Source: Rhexocercosporidium sp. MPI-PUGE-AT-0058
Taxonomy: Eukaryota; Ascomycota; Leotiomycetes; Helotiales
NCBI GenBank assembly: GCA_020746875.1
Contig: JAGTJL010000007.1
Span: 1,922,001 to 1,986,000, forward strand
Direction: 5' to 3'
DNA: 64,000 nt
In this document: piece after piece, positions 46,277 through 58,145 of the stretch
Layout of the letters: the number at the start of each line of letters is the position of its first letter
How positions within the stretch are numbered: position 1 is the first letter of the stretch
Program-made: the position numbers and the translations under genes
Notes under the pieces: generated by a model
Told to the model about the DNA's origin: nothing
Database searches by the model: none
What the model saw: the letters and a program-made list of their open reading frames with translations, nothing else

Positions 46277-47368
46277 ATGGACAGTACTTATGCGCCTCAA
46301 TCCCCCGACCTCTCAAGCTTCCTCTCCTCCCCACCAAAGACGCACCACCAACCCTACAACAATAACAATCATAACCCGCAATCCACCACCACCACCACTA
46401 CTTCCTCTTCCACCTACGCGCCGCGCTCACCCGGCATTCCCTCTTTCAATCCAAACCCATCCCCGCAGCAAGGAAATCTGCACGCTTTCACCGCAAACCA
46501 GAATCCATTCGCGTTCGCGACAGACGGTGCAAACGATTTCGCGGAGTACGGACCGAATAATTATATGCCACCCATCCCCGCCCTACCAACCACACACTCC
46601 GATTTCCACGCCCAGATACCCCTCCAGCATCAAGGCCAGATACAGCACCCTACCGCCATCCTGGATTCCCATTCTCATTCCAGTGGGGGAGTGTACGGTC
46701 GGCCTCACCGCCAAGCCAGGAATAATATCTCGTACAGCGACGACTTCGAACCACCCGAACAAGCCTACGAGTACGAGCAGCAGCAGCAGCAGCAGCAATA
46801 CATCTCTTCACCTCCAAACCCACAAGCACAATTGCAGGCCCAGCAATTACAACCCCAACAACTACAGTACCAACAATCCCCACAACAAAGCATGTCGTCC
46901 CGCGACCCCCGCATAAAATCAGACGCCCTCCAAACCAACATGCACACCCTCCCAACCTACACCGACCCCAACCCACTCAACATCGAAATCCGCACCAAGT
47001 TCCCCGTCGCACGCATAAAGCGCATCATGCAAGCAGACGAAGAAGTCGGCAAAGTAGCACAGGTGACCCCCGTCGCGGTATCCAAAGCTCTGGAGCTCTT
47101 CATGATCGCACTAGTCGGCGGGGCAGCGGAGAAGGCCAAGGAGAAAGGCGGCAAGAAGGTCACTGCGACGCATCTCAAGGCGGTTGTACTAGGGAGCGAG
47201 CAGTTCGATTTCTTGGCGGAGATTGTGGGGCGCGTGGCTGAGGTCCAAGAGGGTGCTGGTGGGGAGGGGAGGAAGAGAAAGGGCAAGGAGGAGAAGGATA
47301 GTGAGAGTAGTGAGGAGGAGAAGAAGCCTAAGAAGGGAAGGGGGAGGAGGAAGAAGAGTGATGAGTAG
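46277..47368 (+). CDS. bur6: NC2-alpha (DRAP1/Bur6) transcription corepressor subunit, 363 aa, intronless
   Basis: A single open frame starts at ATG 46277. Residues 1-225 are low-complexity Ser/Thr/Pro/Asn/Gln-rich, including a CAG-encoded glutamine run near residue 170. Residues about 238-320 form a histone fold of the CBF-D/NF-YB type ([20 protein letters not shown], then [10 protein letters not shown], then ATHLKAVV). The C-terminus is Lys/Glu-rich with a basic GRGRRKK end. The FPVARIK-IMQ-DEE-VGK signature identifies NC2-alpha, which pairs with NC2-beta (Ncb2/Dr1) on TBP at promoters and represses or tunes RNA polymerase II initiation. The protein is longer than yeast Bur6 because of the Gln-rich N-terminal extension, as is usual in filamentous fungi. 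Confidence 0.9.
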   Translation: MDSTYAPQSPDLSSFLSSPPKTHHQPYNNNNHNPQSTTTTTTSSSTYAPRSPGIPSFNPNPSPQQGNLHAFTANQNPFAFATDGANDFAEYGPNNYMPPIPALPTTHSDFHAQIPLQHQGQIQHPTAILDSHSHSSGGVYGRPHRQARNNISYSDDFEPPEQAYEYEQQQQQQQYISSPPNPQAQLQAQQLQPQQLQYQQSPQQSMSSRDPRIKSDALQTNMHTLPTYTDPNPLNIEIRTKFPVARIKRIMQADEEVGKVAQVTPVAVSKALELFMIALVGGAAEKAKEKGGKKVTATHLKAVVLGSEQFDFLAEIVGRVAEVQEGAGGEGRKRKGKEEKDSESSEEEKKPKKGRGRRKKSDE

Positions 47369-48280
47369 GGCGATCTTGCAGCAGAGGTTGGGTTTGGGCT
47401 GGTTTGGGATGGGCTGGGGATTGGGAAGGGTGGAGTGCGGTTTATGGTTCTGCTCTGTTTAGTACGGCGTTGAGGGGGACTAGCATACAAACACGGCGAA
47501 ACTCGGGAATTATGATTGATCCGACCTGATCTGATCTGATCAATTGATTAATGATGGATTACTGTCTGCAATACAATGTATATGCAAACACAATACAATA
47601 TAGTACAAAACAACCTAAAGAAAGAAGGTCTCTGCTTCTCTATTCCGGGTTCCTCTTTCCCTTACACATCTCCTCTTTCATATCTTAGCAGCAAGACCAA
47701 GTATAATTATGCAAGGTGATCAAACCGCCGAGAGTCTAGCTACCTACCTGCTTACTTTACCTACCTACGTACCTCTCTACCGACTACCCATTCTCCACTC
47801 TCCTCTCGCTTCTCTCTCCTCCACCAAACCCAAGTAAGGTAAGGTATTTAACCTAAACCGAGACCCAGACCTAGCCCCCTCTCATCCCATGTCTAGTCTA
47901 CATATCCCTCATATTCGTAAATCATCATCGAAAACCACCTTGGGATTGCATGACATGACATGGCATGGCATAGGATAGCGAGATATGACATGGCATAGCA
48001 TAGAATGATATAGCAAAGTATAACGAGATATAGCGACAGAGAAAGATAAGGAAAGAGTCCCGAGCTAGGTAGAAAATTCTACTTTGTTTTGGTTGTTCGT
48101 TGTTTGGTTTGTAGGGTTTGGTGGGTAGGTGCGTGGGTAGGTAGAGAGGGAGGTAGAGAGGTTACTTTGTAAATACTTGCGTAGTAGTTGCTTATTTAGA
48201 ACTGCTTGTTTGCTATTACATACAGCTAGGACGTCGGTATCTTTCTGCGCTGATTCGTTTGTTGAAGATTTAGTTTGATG

Positions 48281-48312
<32 letters not shown>

Positions 48313-48538
48313 GCCTTGCGTGCGATGGATGTATGTATGTATGTATGTCAAGATGTGACCCTTTATGAAGTGGAATATGGGGAGTTTTAAGAGGTTTGAA
48401 GAGAAGAGAAGAGGAGGGTGGTTCTGATGTGAGAAGAGTAATCGTTAGATGTACTCGGATGGATCAGGTTGGTATTTGGACATAACTTTTCTTTTCTTCG
48501 TCCTAAAGTTGGTTGATAACTTAAGCTCGCCGCTTCTA
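47369..48538. other. Intergenic with simple-sequence DNA
   Basis: The 3' flank of bur6. It is rich in short degenerate repeats: pentamer-like GGCAT/GACAT units at 47950-48040, GTAGGTA-type repeats near 48120, and the dinucleotide tract listed separately. No coding frame. Confidence 0.5.
48283..48313. repeat. (TA)n microsatellite with adjacent GTAT tetramers
   Basis: About 15 uninterrupted TA units, followed at 48331-48348 by a GTAT tetranucleotide run. Ordinary slippage-type repeats. Confidence 0.9.
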
Positions 48539-50353
48539 ACGTCGAGCACCCCCATTCCGCCCACCCCCCAATTCCGCCCACCTCGCTTAACTTACCGCCA
48601 TATCTACCCACCAACTTAAATAATTAATTACTCTTTGATTCTTTAATTAATTCTTTTTAAATTTGGAATGCGACTTGTCCTTATTATAAAGCCTTAATAT
48701 ATTAAGTATAATATTATGTATGCGCTTATAGAGATCGCAAATGGTAAGTCTTTGTGAAAGGTATTGCTTGAGTGGGGTATTTTAAGGTTTACACTTTGTG
48801 GTCGTAACATAACGATTTTGTCGCACCGAGAAAGTGCTAGTCACTTATAAAGGCTACTTACGGTAGTGGAGAGTCGATTGACTAATTGAATTCTAACTCA
48901 GGAGTCTCTCGGTCGTAGAGTTACGTATATATAAATTAAGGTTTTTAAAGAGAGGCTTCTAGCTCTTTAAGGAGACTATTTATTACTCGAAAGACACTGG
49001 ATTTATAAGTTTTTGGCACGAAATCTTATTTTAAAGACGAAGAGGCAAATATATATTAATTTTATACGTGTTAACGGCGCTTGTTCCGAAGTTATTAAGT
49101 CTTAATTTCAAAAATTAGAAATTCCGGCTATTAAGGTTATTCCAGTTAGTTAACGATAAAATATAGACGAGACCGGTATTATAAAAGGCTACGGTTTAAA
49201 TAGATTTATTATAGGGCACGCTAAAAAGCGCAAGATTTAAGGAAAACAATTAGGCTTACGTACTTAGACGTCAGTTATTAAGTACATTTTTATAATAGGG
49301 GTTTTTAAATAACTTTTAATAATATATAAGGGAAAATCGGTGCAGTAATAATAGTTTCCGTCTTAATTAAATATATTCGACAATTAGCACTTTACTATAA
49401 TTAATAATAGGTGGACGACCGACGAAACCGCTCTTAAATAGCTAGAGAAAGTGTTTATCTTTTAGACGTAATTACGTAATCGTTTAGTAAGACTTCTTAT
49501 CTTAAACGGCTATAGGAGTCATAAGATGACGGAATTCCTTTAAAAGTGCTTTAAATATAATATTTTCTTATTATATTTACTTATATATATGTTATACGTC
49601 TTATAATCTTTAAATTTAATAATTTTCTTTGCTTTAAAGCGTGTTTATTAAAAGGAATTGCATAAATTGAGTTCTTTAATCGATTACATATTAATTAATA
49701 AGCGTAATTTTCTTATTTATTATTAAAAAGCACGTTAAGAAACTATTACTTCTTCTAATATTAAATCTAAGTGAAGAACCAGTAGATTATAGCCGGTATT
49801 TATAGCTAAACTCTTAATGAGCTTATTATTATTAGAAAATAATAATAAATCGACAGAACCGGTTCTTTAAGAGCCTTAGAGAGTAATAATACTTTCTCCG
49901 GAGCCTTCTAGCACTTCTATTTAATTATAGACTCTTAAAGCTAGGAAAGACTTCTATGTATAGATCCGTACGTTAGCGAGCGAATCACATAATTAACTTT
50001 TAACGTAATATTTGCTTTTTAAAAAGATTATAAAAAGAATTAATAAAAAGGATTACGAATTAGGGAAAGCAAATATAAAAATTAAAGAGTTAAAAAAAAG
50101 ATTAAAGCAATTAAAGCCAAGGAAAAAAAGGAAAGTGTAAACTAGTTTAAATTTTAAGTTTATAATAACACGTGCTATTCAAAAGGCTTAAATTATAGCT
50201 AGAGATCGTTAAATTGTATCCGTAGAATTAGAAATAATAGGCGATTCTGATTTTATAATTTCTTATATAAAAGTTGACGTAACGTAAAGTTATTAAGTAT
50301 TAAATAGAAAGTGCTGAATTACGCGAGGTGGGCGGAATAGGGGTGCTCGACGT
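48539..50353 (+). mobile_element. Second pogo-like element, 1,815 bp, heavily C-to-T mutated
   Basis: The ends begin ACGTCGAGCACCCC in inverted orientation and are flanked by TA (48537-48538, 50354-50355). Subterminal and internal sequence aligns along its length with the element at 23123-24939 read in the opposite orientation (shared landmarks: GCAAATGG, GAGTGGGGTATT, GACGAGAC). The interior has become extremely AT-rich relative to that copy, with stops scattered through all frames, while the GC-rich ends and total length are preserved. That is the expected result of strong RIP. The 17-bp terminal sub-repeat is doubled at the left end here. Confidence 0.85.
48686..50270 (+). pseudogene. RIP-destroyed pogo transposase
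   Basis: This is the counterpart of the minus-strand transposase at 23228-24808, located by alignment of recognisable stretches. The start ATG has become ATA at 48686, and almost every expected Gln, Arg or Trp codon has changed towards A/T. The fragment AGACGAGACCGGTAT still marks the position of the catalytic DETG. No frame is open for more than a few dozen codons. Ends are approximate. Confidence 0.75.
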
Positions 50354-50355
50354 TA

Positions 50356-51229
50356 ATTACCCAGTCGCTACTCACACTCACACTCGGCTCACCCTCTCCT
50401 CAACCAGCTCACCTCAGCTACCTGAGTAGTGCCCAGTTCTCACCCATTGCATTTGATTTCTAACCAGGTTGGATATAGACCAGGGCCATTTCATCTCATT
50501 TTTGTCAAGTTTTGACGATGATCCCTAAGCTTAAGGAGCCTAAACAGGCTCCTAAGGATCCCGGATTAGACCCTCATGAGAATAGATCCAGGCTATGTCA
50601 TGGTAGCTGCGTACGGCGGTGGAGCATAAAAGACTCATCTCATCCAAGGAGGGAGATTTGCTGCTACTCCTATTTCGGAGTTCTGCTTGATCTGGTCCCA
50701 GCCGTATTTCCTTGCCTGCTGGCCCTACAACGGCTGCCCGAGTCGTGATCCAGATATCAGGGCGCTGTTTCTCAACCCATCCTGACTCTTCAGCCCTTAA
50801 TCGGTGTAAATCTAGATCAGTACTTTTCAGGCAACAATAGCCCAGGCGGCAGAACATATCCTCCGCCTTAAGCGTGTTTTGAGGTTATCCGCAGACTTCA
50901 CTTCCCCAGCCATAGTTCAGCCGAAACACAAGAAAGTCCTCGACTTTCTAAAGTATCGATACGCCAGGCGAGACAAACCAAAATTGTACGACATTGTGAA
51001 CCCGCTAGCACCACCCGTTTTCTTGCATCTGACGACCCGTAGTAACCTCAGAGACTTGCTACATTGTTCAAAGACAGCTTCCGAAACTTTTGATTCAACA
51101 ATGCAAAGCTCCCGAGGGAGGATTTCCTGGACGATGGGCCGGGATGGGATGTGGGCCCCCTCTGCATGAAGCCACCAGGTCATCACCCGAATTTGCTGCT
51201 CATTCGAACGGTCACTTTCAACTAGTGCC
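50356..51229. other. Intergenic
   Basis: Right flank of the transposon. The overlapping frames at 50512-51240 on both strands show no domain and are probably chance. Confidence 0.4.
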
Positions 51230-52057
51230 CTAAACAGCAATCCAAACGATCTTCATGCCGTGGTGTGATAAAGGGTTGGGGTTTTGGCAGTCGCTGGCTC
51301 GATCAGTAGGTGCTATAGCTTCATTTAGTAATACAGCCATGAACTTTCCAGCTAGCGACATGATAACGCTCGAATTTCCGCCCTTTCCCCAAGACCTCTT
51401 TCCATTCGCGAATCCTACACCTAGGAGCCACCTGTCCTTCTGGATAGATAACATCGATGCGATGCGTATCAGACAAAACCTTGACATGCTCAGCACCTTC
51501 ACAACGCCCCCCTCCGCTTTGAAAGTCACTCCTTCGCTTTCAGTGATAGTAAATATGTGATTTGGCGGCACTATTCCATCCCAGTTGGTTTGGTCCTCTT
51601 CCATGAGATTCACCTTCTCGCTGTGGATCCATACTCGCGTCACAAATGCCACCTTGATGACACATGTTTCATTCCTACTCGTGCGCCAAACTGCCATAGT
51701 AATTGTAGTCGGTCGGTAGGTCGTGAGCTGTCTCCCTAGTATAGAAGTTGGTTGTTCCCAGACAGGATAGAAGAGTTCGTCTTGCTGCAGCCATGATGAA
51801 ATTTTAGCGAAATGACACACGCTTTTTCCACCTTGCCCACGAGTGAATCTTGCTCGGCTTCTCTCCGCTGATTGCGCTGATAATTGATGGGTAGATTTGT
51901 GGGAAGTGGTTGTCGTCTGGGGTATATTTGAGAATCGTGGTGTCGGACCTAAAGTTGAATGGAGTTGTCGTCTGACGGTCGCCGCGGCGCCTGTTACAGA
52001 CTTGTACTGTAAGTAGCGGATCCCCACTTGACTAGGTAGCTGTGCAGTTCTCGTCAT
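51230..52057 (-). CDS. Hypothetical protein, 275 aa, unsupported family
   Basis: An uninterrupted ATG-started frame of 275 codons in otherwise non-coding DNA. The N-terminal third is Ser/Thr/Arg/Gln-rich. The middle (TCVIKVAFVTRVWIH, PNHIFTITESEGVTFKAEGG) reads like alternating beta-strand sequence, and the C-terminus is mixed. No signal peptide, membrane segment or known motif is visible. Length alone argues against chance, but there are no introns to test the frame and no family match I can name. It may be an orphan gene or spurious. Confidence 0.35.
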   Translation of the reverse strand: MTRTAQLPSQVGIRYLQYKSVTGAAATVRRQLHSTLGPTPRFSNIPQTTTTSHKSTHQLSAQSAERSRARFTRGQGGKSVCHFAKISSWLQQDELFYPVWEQPTSILGRQLTTYRPTTITMAVWRTSRNETCVIKVAFVTRVWIHSEKVNLMEEDQTNWDGIVPPNHIFTITESEGVTFKAEGGVVKVLSMSRFCLIRIASMLSIQKDRWLLGVGFANGKRSWGKGGNSSVIMSLAGKFMAVLLNEAIAPTDRASDCQNPNPLSHHGMKIVWIAV

Positions 52058-53682
52058 CTGACAATGGAACGACCTCTGCGCTGCAATGGACTTCCGATTC
52101 CCCAGCGCACACAGCAGCCAGGCGCATCTAAGATAGAAGAGTAAATGTAAAGGTCGCGGCCAGGCAAATAGTGAAGCTGGTTCGCCTGGTCAGTCCAGTA
52201 AGGCTCTCGATTGACTCGCCTAGGCTCTCGATCGCTGGCCAAAAATAATGGTGAGGCTGTTGATACAAGCCGATAGCAATGTCAAACCATTGAAGCTGGG
52301 ATAGCCGCAGGTGAACAGCGGCTCCACGGGACCAGGGCTCGAGGTAAGAGAGATTCCTTGCGATTAGTCAGCTCATTCGACTTGTGAACAGCTAAGGGTC
52401 TAGAAAGCAAGAATAGGTTTAACAGGAGCATTGGAACTCAAGCAGAGGAGCTTGGGAACCTACTTCAAGCTCACCCTCGACATTACTGTAGTTGGGCCCT
52501 CTCGCAGATAGCGGCTTCTTCATCCTTGTGGATATGGTTTGGATTCAAAGGTCATTGCCAGATATCCTAGACCAACCTGGGCTCTCGCTGGTACTCTTTC
52601 GAGAGACAAACTGACGCTGAAAATCATAATCTTTAGGGCAGAGCTGGGTGGAAAGTACATATCCTAACTAGTGCATGGAAGAGTAGAGCCTCATCCGACT
52701 CCACCTAGCTTACTGTATTTACCGTCGTTCGGATCGTCGGTTTTGGCTGCAAGACCTGGGACACATTCACGCCTAGCTTCAGCTGGAATGGAGGGCGGCG
52801 CGAGTGTTGAAATGCGGGAGGATGCGATAGGCTAGGTAGTTTAGGGTTAGGCGGTGCTGGGCATGGATCTGCCGACCTGCGCTTTTATTGTTCGCTATGT
52901 ATCGACAACCACAAGGAATCCTCAACACATGGCTTCGTATCGCTTCTAAAACAGTATCCATTCGCCACCCCTATCTTTGATGTTTTGCTCTATCAATGTT
53001 GAAGAAAGCCTCAACCTACGTCTCTATTCCAGTACAGCATTTCTTACCACCCTATCTGCTTTCATCCCATCGTTCGGGTACTGCTTGTCGTCAATCTCTC
53101 TGCTGCAGAGTTCGTCATCGCTCTGTTTAGTAATCATTATTGCGAGTCTCGTCAATTGACAGTCTTCATGCGCTAGCCTCAGGGGTCTCGATTAGGATCA
53201 ATTGGCTTTCAAAGCCAGTGAAATGGAATCTAGGATTTCAGGACCCTCTTGGCTGCAGTTCTGCACGTTGGGCTAATGGTGGTTTCTAGGGATGGCCATG
53301 TGCGACGCCACTTTTATACCTTCTACTTCTTCCTTTTACTTTGTATTTCAGTCTACGTTGTTGAAGACAGGACTATGGCAGTACCACGCAGCTCAACTAT
53401 ATCTGTGTTGTTCAACCTAGCTCCTTGTGGCTCTGTGGCCAATCACATGAACACGACTTACGGCTTCACACGCCATAGCTAGTGCCGGCTGAGATTATAT
53501 CTTAAAACTTCAGAGAGGGAATGATCAAGTGACAGCAGCAAAAGGCACGATAGTCTTTCATTTTGAATTGTTCTAACGAAAGACAAGACATACGTCCTTG
53601 CACCAGCGCCCCTACTTTTCCTTCCGACCCGTCGCCCCACGACTTACTCCTGCTCATCATCCAAAATGTCAACCCTGAGAAC
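52058..53682. other. Intergenic, no supported gene
   Basis: Only short frames occur. The hydrophobic frame at 53249-53482 (+) does not have a credible start. Confidence 0.4.
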
Positions 53683-54480
53683 TCATGACGAAAATTGTGT
53701 CCCAATGCCTGCGTATGCATTACTCCACTGATCAAGTCCTTGGGGTGATGCCTCAGTGGGAGCTGAAAAGAAGAATGACGGCTTAGTGTTCGAAGGCACG
53801 TTAGAGAACTCGGACTCTAGCGAGTGGTCGTAGAGGTCGACCTCGTTGATGCATGTCGGGTACGGATGGACCTCTTGGTATCCAACCGAGGGAAAGAGGA
53901 GTCTAATATCTGCGTCGAAGCTCTGGTTATCCACCTCTACTCGTGCAATTGAAAGGTGACATTTGGACCATCGGCGTGGATACGAGTATGGCTCCACATG
54001 CCCCTTCGGGCATACATGTTCATCCAAGATGGATGCATACACAACCGTATCGTCCAGAGAGATTGGGTCCATATGATACTTATCAAATGGGTGTTTGTTC
54101 GTGGTTCTGCCGTCCGCAGTTATGTTTTTGGTGTTGTGTTGTTGAAGTGCTTGTTGGGTGAGGGCAAGGGGTACTTGGCGGCCGGGCTCGTCAACTCGAT
54201 CGAAGGACTCGAAGGACTGCGACGTCCATGTAGCGTTGGGAAGTTGGTATTCTCCATGATTGACATGTCTATTGTCTTCGCGCGTTGCATATGCTATCAC
54301 TCCTTCGCTGGTAGCATCGCGGCTTCTGTCAGAGGCGGTGGTCGTATCATTCTCAAGCGAGGTAGTCTTATCACTAGACACAAAGCAATTGTCAGCCAGC
54401 ACATAGGATGGTTCTTAAATGCTAGCCTACCTGGCAGGATTTGCACAGCAAGACGCAATTGTGGAGGGGACGGAATGCAT
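53683..54480 (-). CDS. Hypothetical orphan protein, 2 exons, 246 aa
   Basis: Exon 1 is 54480-54431 (ATG, MHSVPSTIASCCANPA) and exon 2 is 54373-53683. A 57-nt intron (donor GTAGGC, branch CTGAC, acceptor TCTAG) joins them exactly in frame to give 246 residues. The protein is polar, rich in Asp, Ser and Thr in its first half, then has a more ordered segment (VVYASILDEHVCPKGHVEPYSYPRRWSKCHLSIARVEVD) described here only by its Cys/His content, and an aromatic, Ser/Pro-rich end. There is no signal peptide or membrane helix. I recognise no family. The consistent splice signals make a real gene more likely than not. Confidence 0.55.
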
Positions 54481-55624
54481 TGCAAGGCACGTAACTGAAT
54501 TGTTTCATGAAAGTAATGATGCAAGAAAGATATTCGGCAATCCGCAGATTGACCGAGTAAACAATGAGAAACTCTGCAAGGAAATAACAGACGCAGAAGG
54601 GGGCAGTCCAGAATATAAGGACAACCCAAGAATATCGAACAGCACATGGCAGATTCATGGTGGGCAACCCGGGATGAAGTGCGATACTTAATTCTATGGT
54701 TGATCTTGATGACTTTCGGGGGTAGGAAAAGACATCTGGGCAGATTTTGTGCAACTTTCGGAAATGCGCAAATGCTGACAGTGCAATTTGCACCTTTTGG
54801 GAGGGAAGTTGAGGATGGAGTACTTAAACCTACTTCAAGCAAAACGAGCTTGTGGGGGAACACTTCCTGCTAAACGTGCAAAACTGCGCGTTTTGGTGCA
54901 GGTTCTGTGCAATTTGCACAATTCGCCAAGCACCAGGCACGGTTCACGGTACAGCCCCCTGCTGATGCTTGCTGCAACAGCAAAGTTATCCATCGACCAT
55001 CCTATCACGATCATCATAGGCTTCAGAAACCGCCAATCACTCATGAATCCTCCTCGCCTCCATCACCGCCCGTCCGATCGAGGGCAGAAATGACCGCACG
55101 CACAAATCCGTTTGCTACCGCACGCACACCTCCACCACCTCCCAACGAACGACGCCCGACTGCGAAGACCTTAAAGCTCTGTGCCTCGAGGCTTCTGCTC
55201 CCTTCAATCTCTGCGCGACCAAGAATTCCAGCATGCACCAGCGCAAATCATCAGCAGAAGCAGAAGCTCTCAACCAGAGCTGATGCACCTCCGGCTTCAA
55301 TATCATAACGTTACTCCAAATCATCACCGTTGTTTCCAAACATCCCACAAGCCGACAACAAACACTAGGTATCCCAGGCTCAACCTCCCGAAGCAGCGCG
55401 AACTGACCGTACAACGCCAACACCGTCTCCAGTTCAAGTAAGATTGGTCCAGAAAAGTGTTGGGCAAGGGGGGCAATCGTAAGCTGTGGCTGACAGTGGA
55501 TTCAGTCGTGTCATTATCACGTGCCATGTGTCACCTGATGCAGCATTAGTTGGACTTCCATTGGATCAAGCAACTTTCTTCTGACAAAATCGGACTTGGA
55601 CAACTCTGAACTGAAGCTGGAAGC
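54481..55624. other. Intergenic, possible coding relic
   Basis: A plus-strand segment at 55090-55441 (MTARTNPFATARTPPPPP at its start) reads as protein-like in two successive frames, which could be a frameshifted relic or an unrecognised spliced gene. The right end should hold the promoter of the Clr5-ankyrin gene. Confidence 0.3.
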
Positions 55625-57659
55625 ATGGCAAAGGATTGGGATCGATACAAGACCGAAATAAACGCACTCTACATTAACAATGGAAAGTCTTTGGACGATG
55701 TTCGACGGATCTTGAAAGGAAGACATAATTTCGACGCTTCGTAAGTCTCATCCGCGAGTTTGAGATAATGCTTTCTAAGAATTTCAGTGTAAGAGCCTAT
55801 CGAATGAAGCTTGAATATTGGGGGATAAAGAAGAATAAAGTTCCTGTTGGCGTTAGAAGTCAAGCTCGTCCACGACGCAAGACCAAAACAGTCACCATTG
55901 CCAGCCCCTCTTCCGGGGCTCAAGCTTCTAATGAAATCGCAGACCATCTTGGGAATACCAACGTTCCGAAGTGAGTATCGCACATCATTCATTCTCAGAA
56001 CCGTATAGAATGCTTCTAATGTCAATCTATTACAGCTGGTCACAATTTGACAACAATGAAGCTTGGGCGCAAGGATTTAGCACCCCCGCCTTGAATAGAA
56101 CGAGCCCACCCATGCCTTCATTTCATGACGACTTCAACGCACCTTATATCCCACCAAACAAAGATGTGTATTTACCTTCAGGCCAAGAGCTATTTAAGAT
56201 AATATCTGAGGGCACGGAACAAGAGCTCCTCGAGCATCTATCGTTTGGAACGTCTGTTAACATTCGAGACAACGTCAACAACTCACCCCTGCACACGGCT
56301 ATCATCAGAGGAAATATCGGCATGGCGAAAGCGCTGCTCAAATATGGTGCCGACGTGGATGCTATCGGATTTAGTGGCAAAAGTCCTCTCTATCTATCTG
56401 TTGTTTCTAAAAACATGGTACAACTCCTACTGAAACATCAACCGAACCTGTCACTTCAGGATGATGAAGGAAACTCGATTCTCCATTACCTCCTCCGTCT
56501 ACCGAACTGGTGGAGCGACCTCGACATCCGAACTGCAATTAAATCGGTCCTTTTTGCTGGCGCGAATATCAACATCCAGAATAGAGTAGGCGAATCCCCG
56601 TTACACAGAATAATAGCTGAGGTTATACCGGCATCGGAACGCTATATGGAGGTTGTTTTCGAATTTCTTAATTGCAAGCCAGATGTGACAACCCCAATGC
56701 GAAATGGTCAGGCGCTGCTTGGCGTCTTTCTGGAGAATACCAGCATATTGCAAAAAGATACAGAAAAGTGGTCAACGCCAGAATGGGTGAAAGCCGGATT
56801 CCGGTGCTTGGAACAATTCCTTGTTGCGGGCGCCAATCCGAATCTTACGTTTCATTCCCAGCCGTTAATTCACTACTCTCTCGAGAGCGGCAAAATTTGG
56901 GAGGGTAGGCTGTCGGGAAGCTTTCTTATGCATCTCATTGAAGAAGCCGATCTTGACGTTGCTGGACCTGAAGGGAATTTTCTTTTGCACACGGCGTTTT
57001 CCAGGATCAACCATGGCTGGAGAAGAGGTACATCCTTTCCACACTGCAAGGTCACGTCGGCGCTCATTGCTCGTGGGGTCGATGTGAACAAACCAAACAG
57101 AGCGGGTGCGCCTCCATTGGAAATGTGGCTTGCACGGGAACGAGTAGAACCGGGCTTAAATAAAGTCGTCACACTTCTCGTGGATGCAGGGGCATCTAGT
57201 ACCGTAACAACTACAGCCGGCAAAACCCTTTTTGACCTTCTTGCTCGCCAACCTCGAGGGTCCCGAGTTTTCCTCACCAGAACCCTGCTGGAAGCAGACA
57301 TAAAGGCACCACAACCTGAGAATGATACTGTGGCGGGCTCTGAATGGGTGGAACTATGGCGCTCAGCATGGAAGCCGTCACTCTGGAGCATTGCAAAAGC
57401 CAATCTAACCAAGCTGGACCAACTGGATTCTCGGCCGAAGAGCAAGAATTTCATGGAATGCGCTTTCCTAGTCATCGTAAAACGTCTTCTGGAGAGACAT
57501 AGATCTCGGCTTAAATTGGTTCTCGAGAACAGCTTGGAGAGAGGAAATGCAATGGAAGATTATGAGGAATACTGTGCCATCTTGAGGGATTGTCGAGAAG
57601 GGAAAGCAGACATTGATGCATCGTTCTATACTTTCTTACTCGATATCATGGATTTCTAG
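55625..57659 (+). CDS. Clr5-domain ankyrin-repeat protein, 3 exons, 640 aa
   Basis: Exons 55625-55740, 55788-55970 and 56036-57659 close in frame (introns 47 and 65 nt, donors GTAAGT and GTGAGT). The N-terminus, about residues 3-57, is a Clr5 domain (PF14420): DWDRYKTEINALYINNGKSL, then VRAYRMKLEYWGIKKNK. A basic linker (ARPRRKTKT) follows. From about residue 180 to 480 are ankyrin repeats, clearest at NSPLHTAIIRGNIGMAKALL, KSPLYLSVVSKNMVQLLL and GESPLHRIIAEV, with later diverged copies. Clr5 in fission yeast acts in heterochromatin-linked silencing; in filamentous fungi the domain heads many ankyrin proteins whose roles are mostly unknown. Nuclear regulation through protein-protein contacts is the likely role. 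Confidence 0.9.
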
Positions 57660-58145
57660 AGCTCTGTGACTTGAATTCAGGTCATGCCACAGACGGGAGG
57701 TATAAAATAGCTCACTGAATTTTGACCTGTGAGGTTAAACCCACATTATGGTAGGCAGGCTCTGAATTGAGATTTCTCTACTTGTTCATCGATGAGGTCT
57801 TCGAGATTATGGAGGTCATGGGAGCTGGGTGACTTCTGCAGAGATTTTCCTGAGAATCATAGTTTTCTAGTGATCATCCAGTCCTCATCATGTTGTTCCA
57901 CAGCGGTCAAGCTTTGACGATCCGCACATGGGTCGTAAAACATCTTCCCCAGCTGTATGTGTTGGACCTAAAAAAAGGCCGAGCAGCGGTACCGAGCAAA
58001 GCCGGCCGGCTAGGACGTGACGGGGTTAAGTTTCGGGCCCTCCTTTTCAATTTAAGAGCGTTGGTAAGACTGATTGGGGCGGAACTAAATGCGACTGATA
58101 CATTCGCTAGTCCGTCTTTACATTTCTTAGCAGCGCTGTAAAACT
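57660..58145. other. Intergenic
   Basis: The 3' flank of the Clr5-ankyrin gene. The frame 57890-58141 lacks support. Confidence 0.45.

Noticed and set aside
46218..46916. 232-codon frame overlapping the start of bur6
   Set aside because: A shifted reading of the Pro/Thr/Asn/Gln-rich N-terminal region of bur6; the histone fold is only in the bur6 frame.
46957..47490. 177-codon minus-strand frame across the bur6 histone fold
   Set aside because: Antisense shadow of a conserved coding exon.
55090..55441. Gene in the Pro/Ser/Gln-rich segment before the Clr5-ankyrin gene
   Set aside because: Coding-like sequence switches frame without splice sites and there is no identifiable family; noted only as a possible relic.
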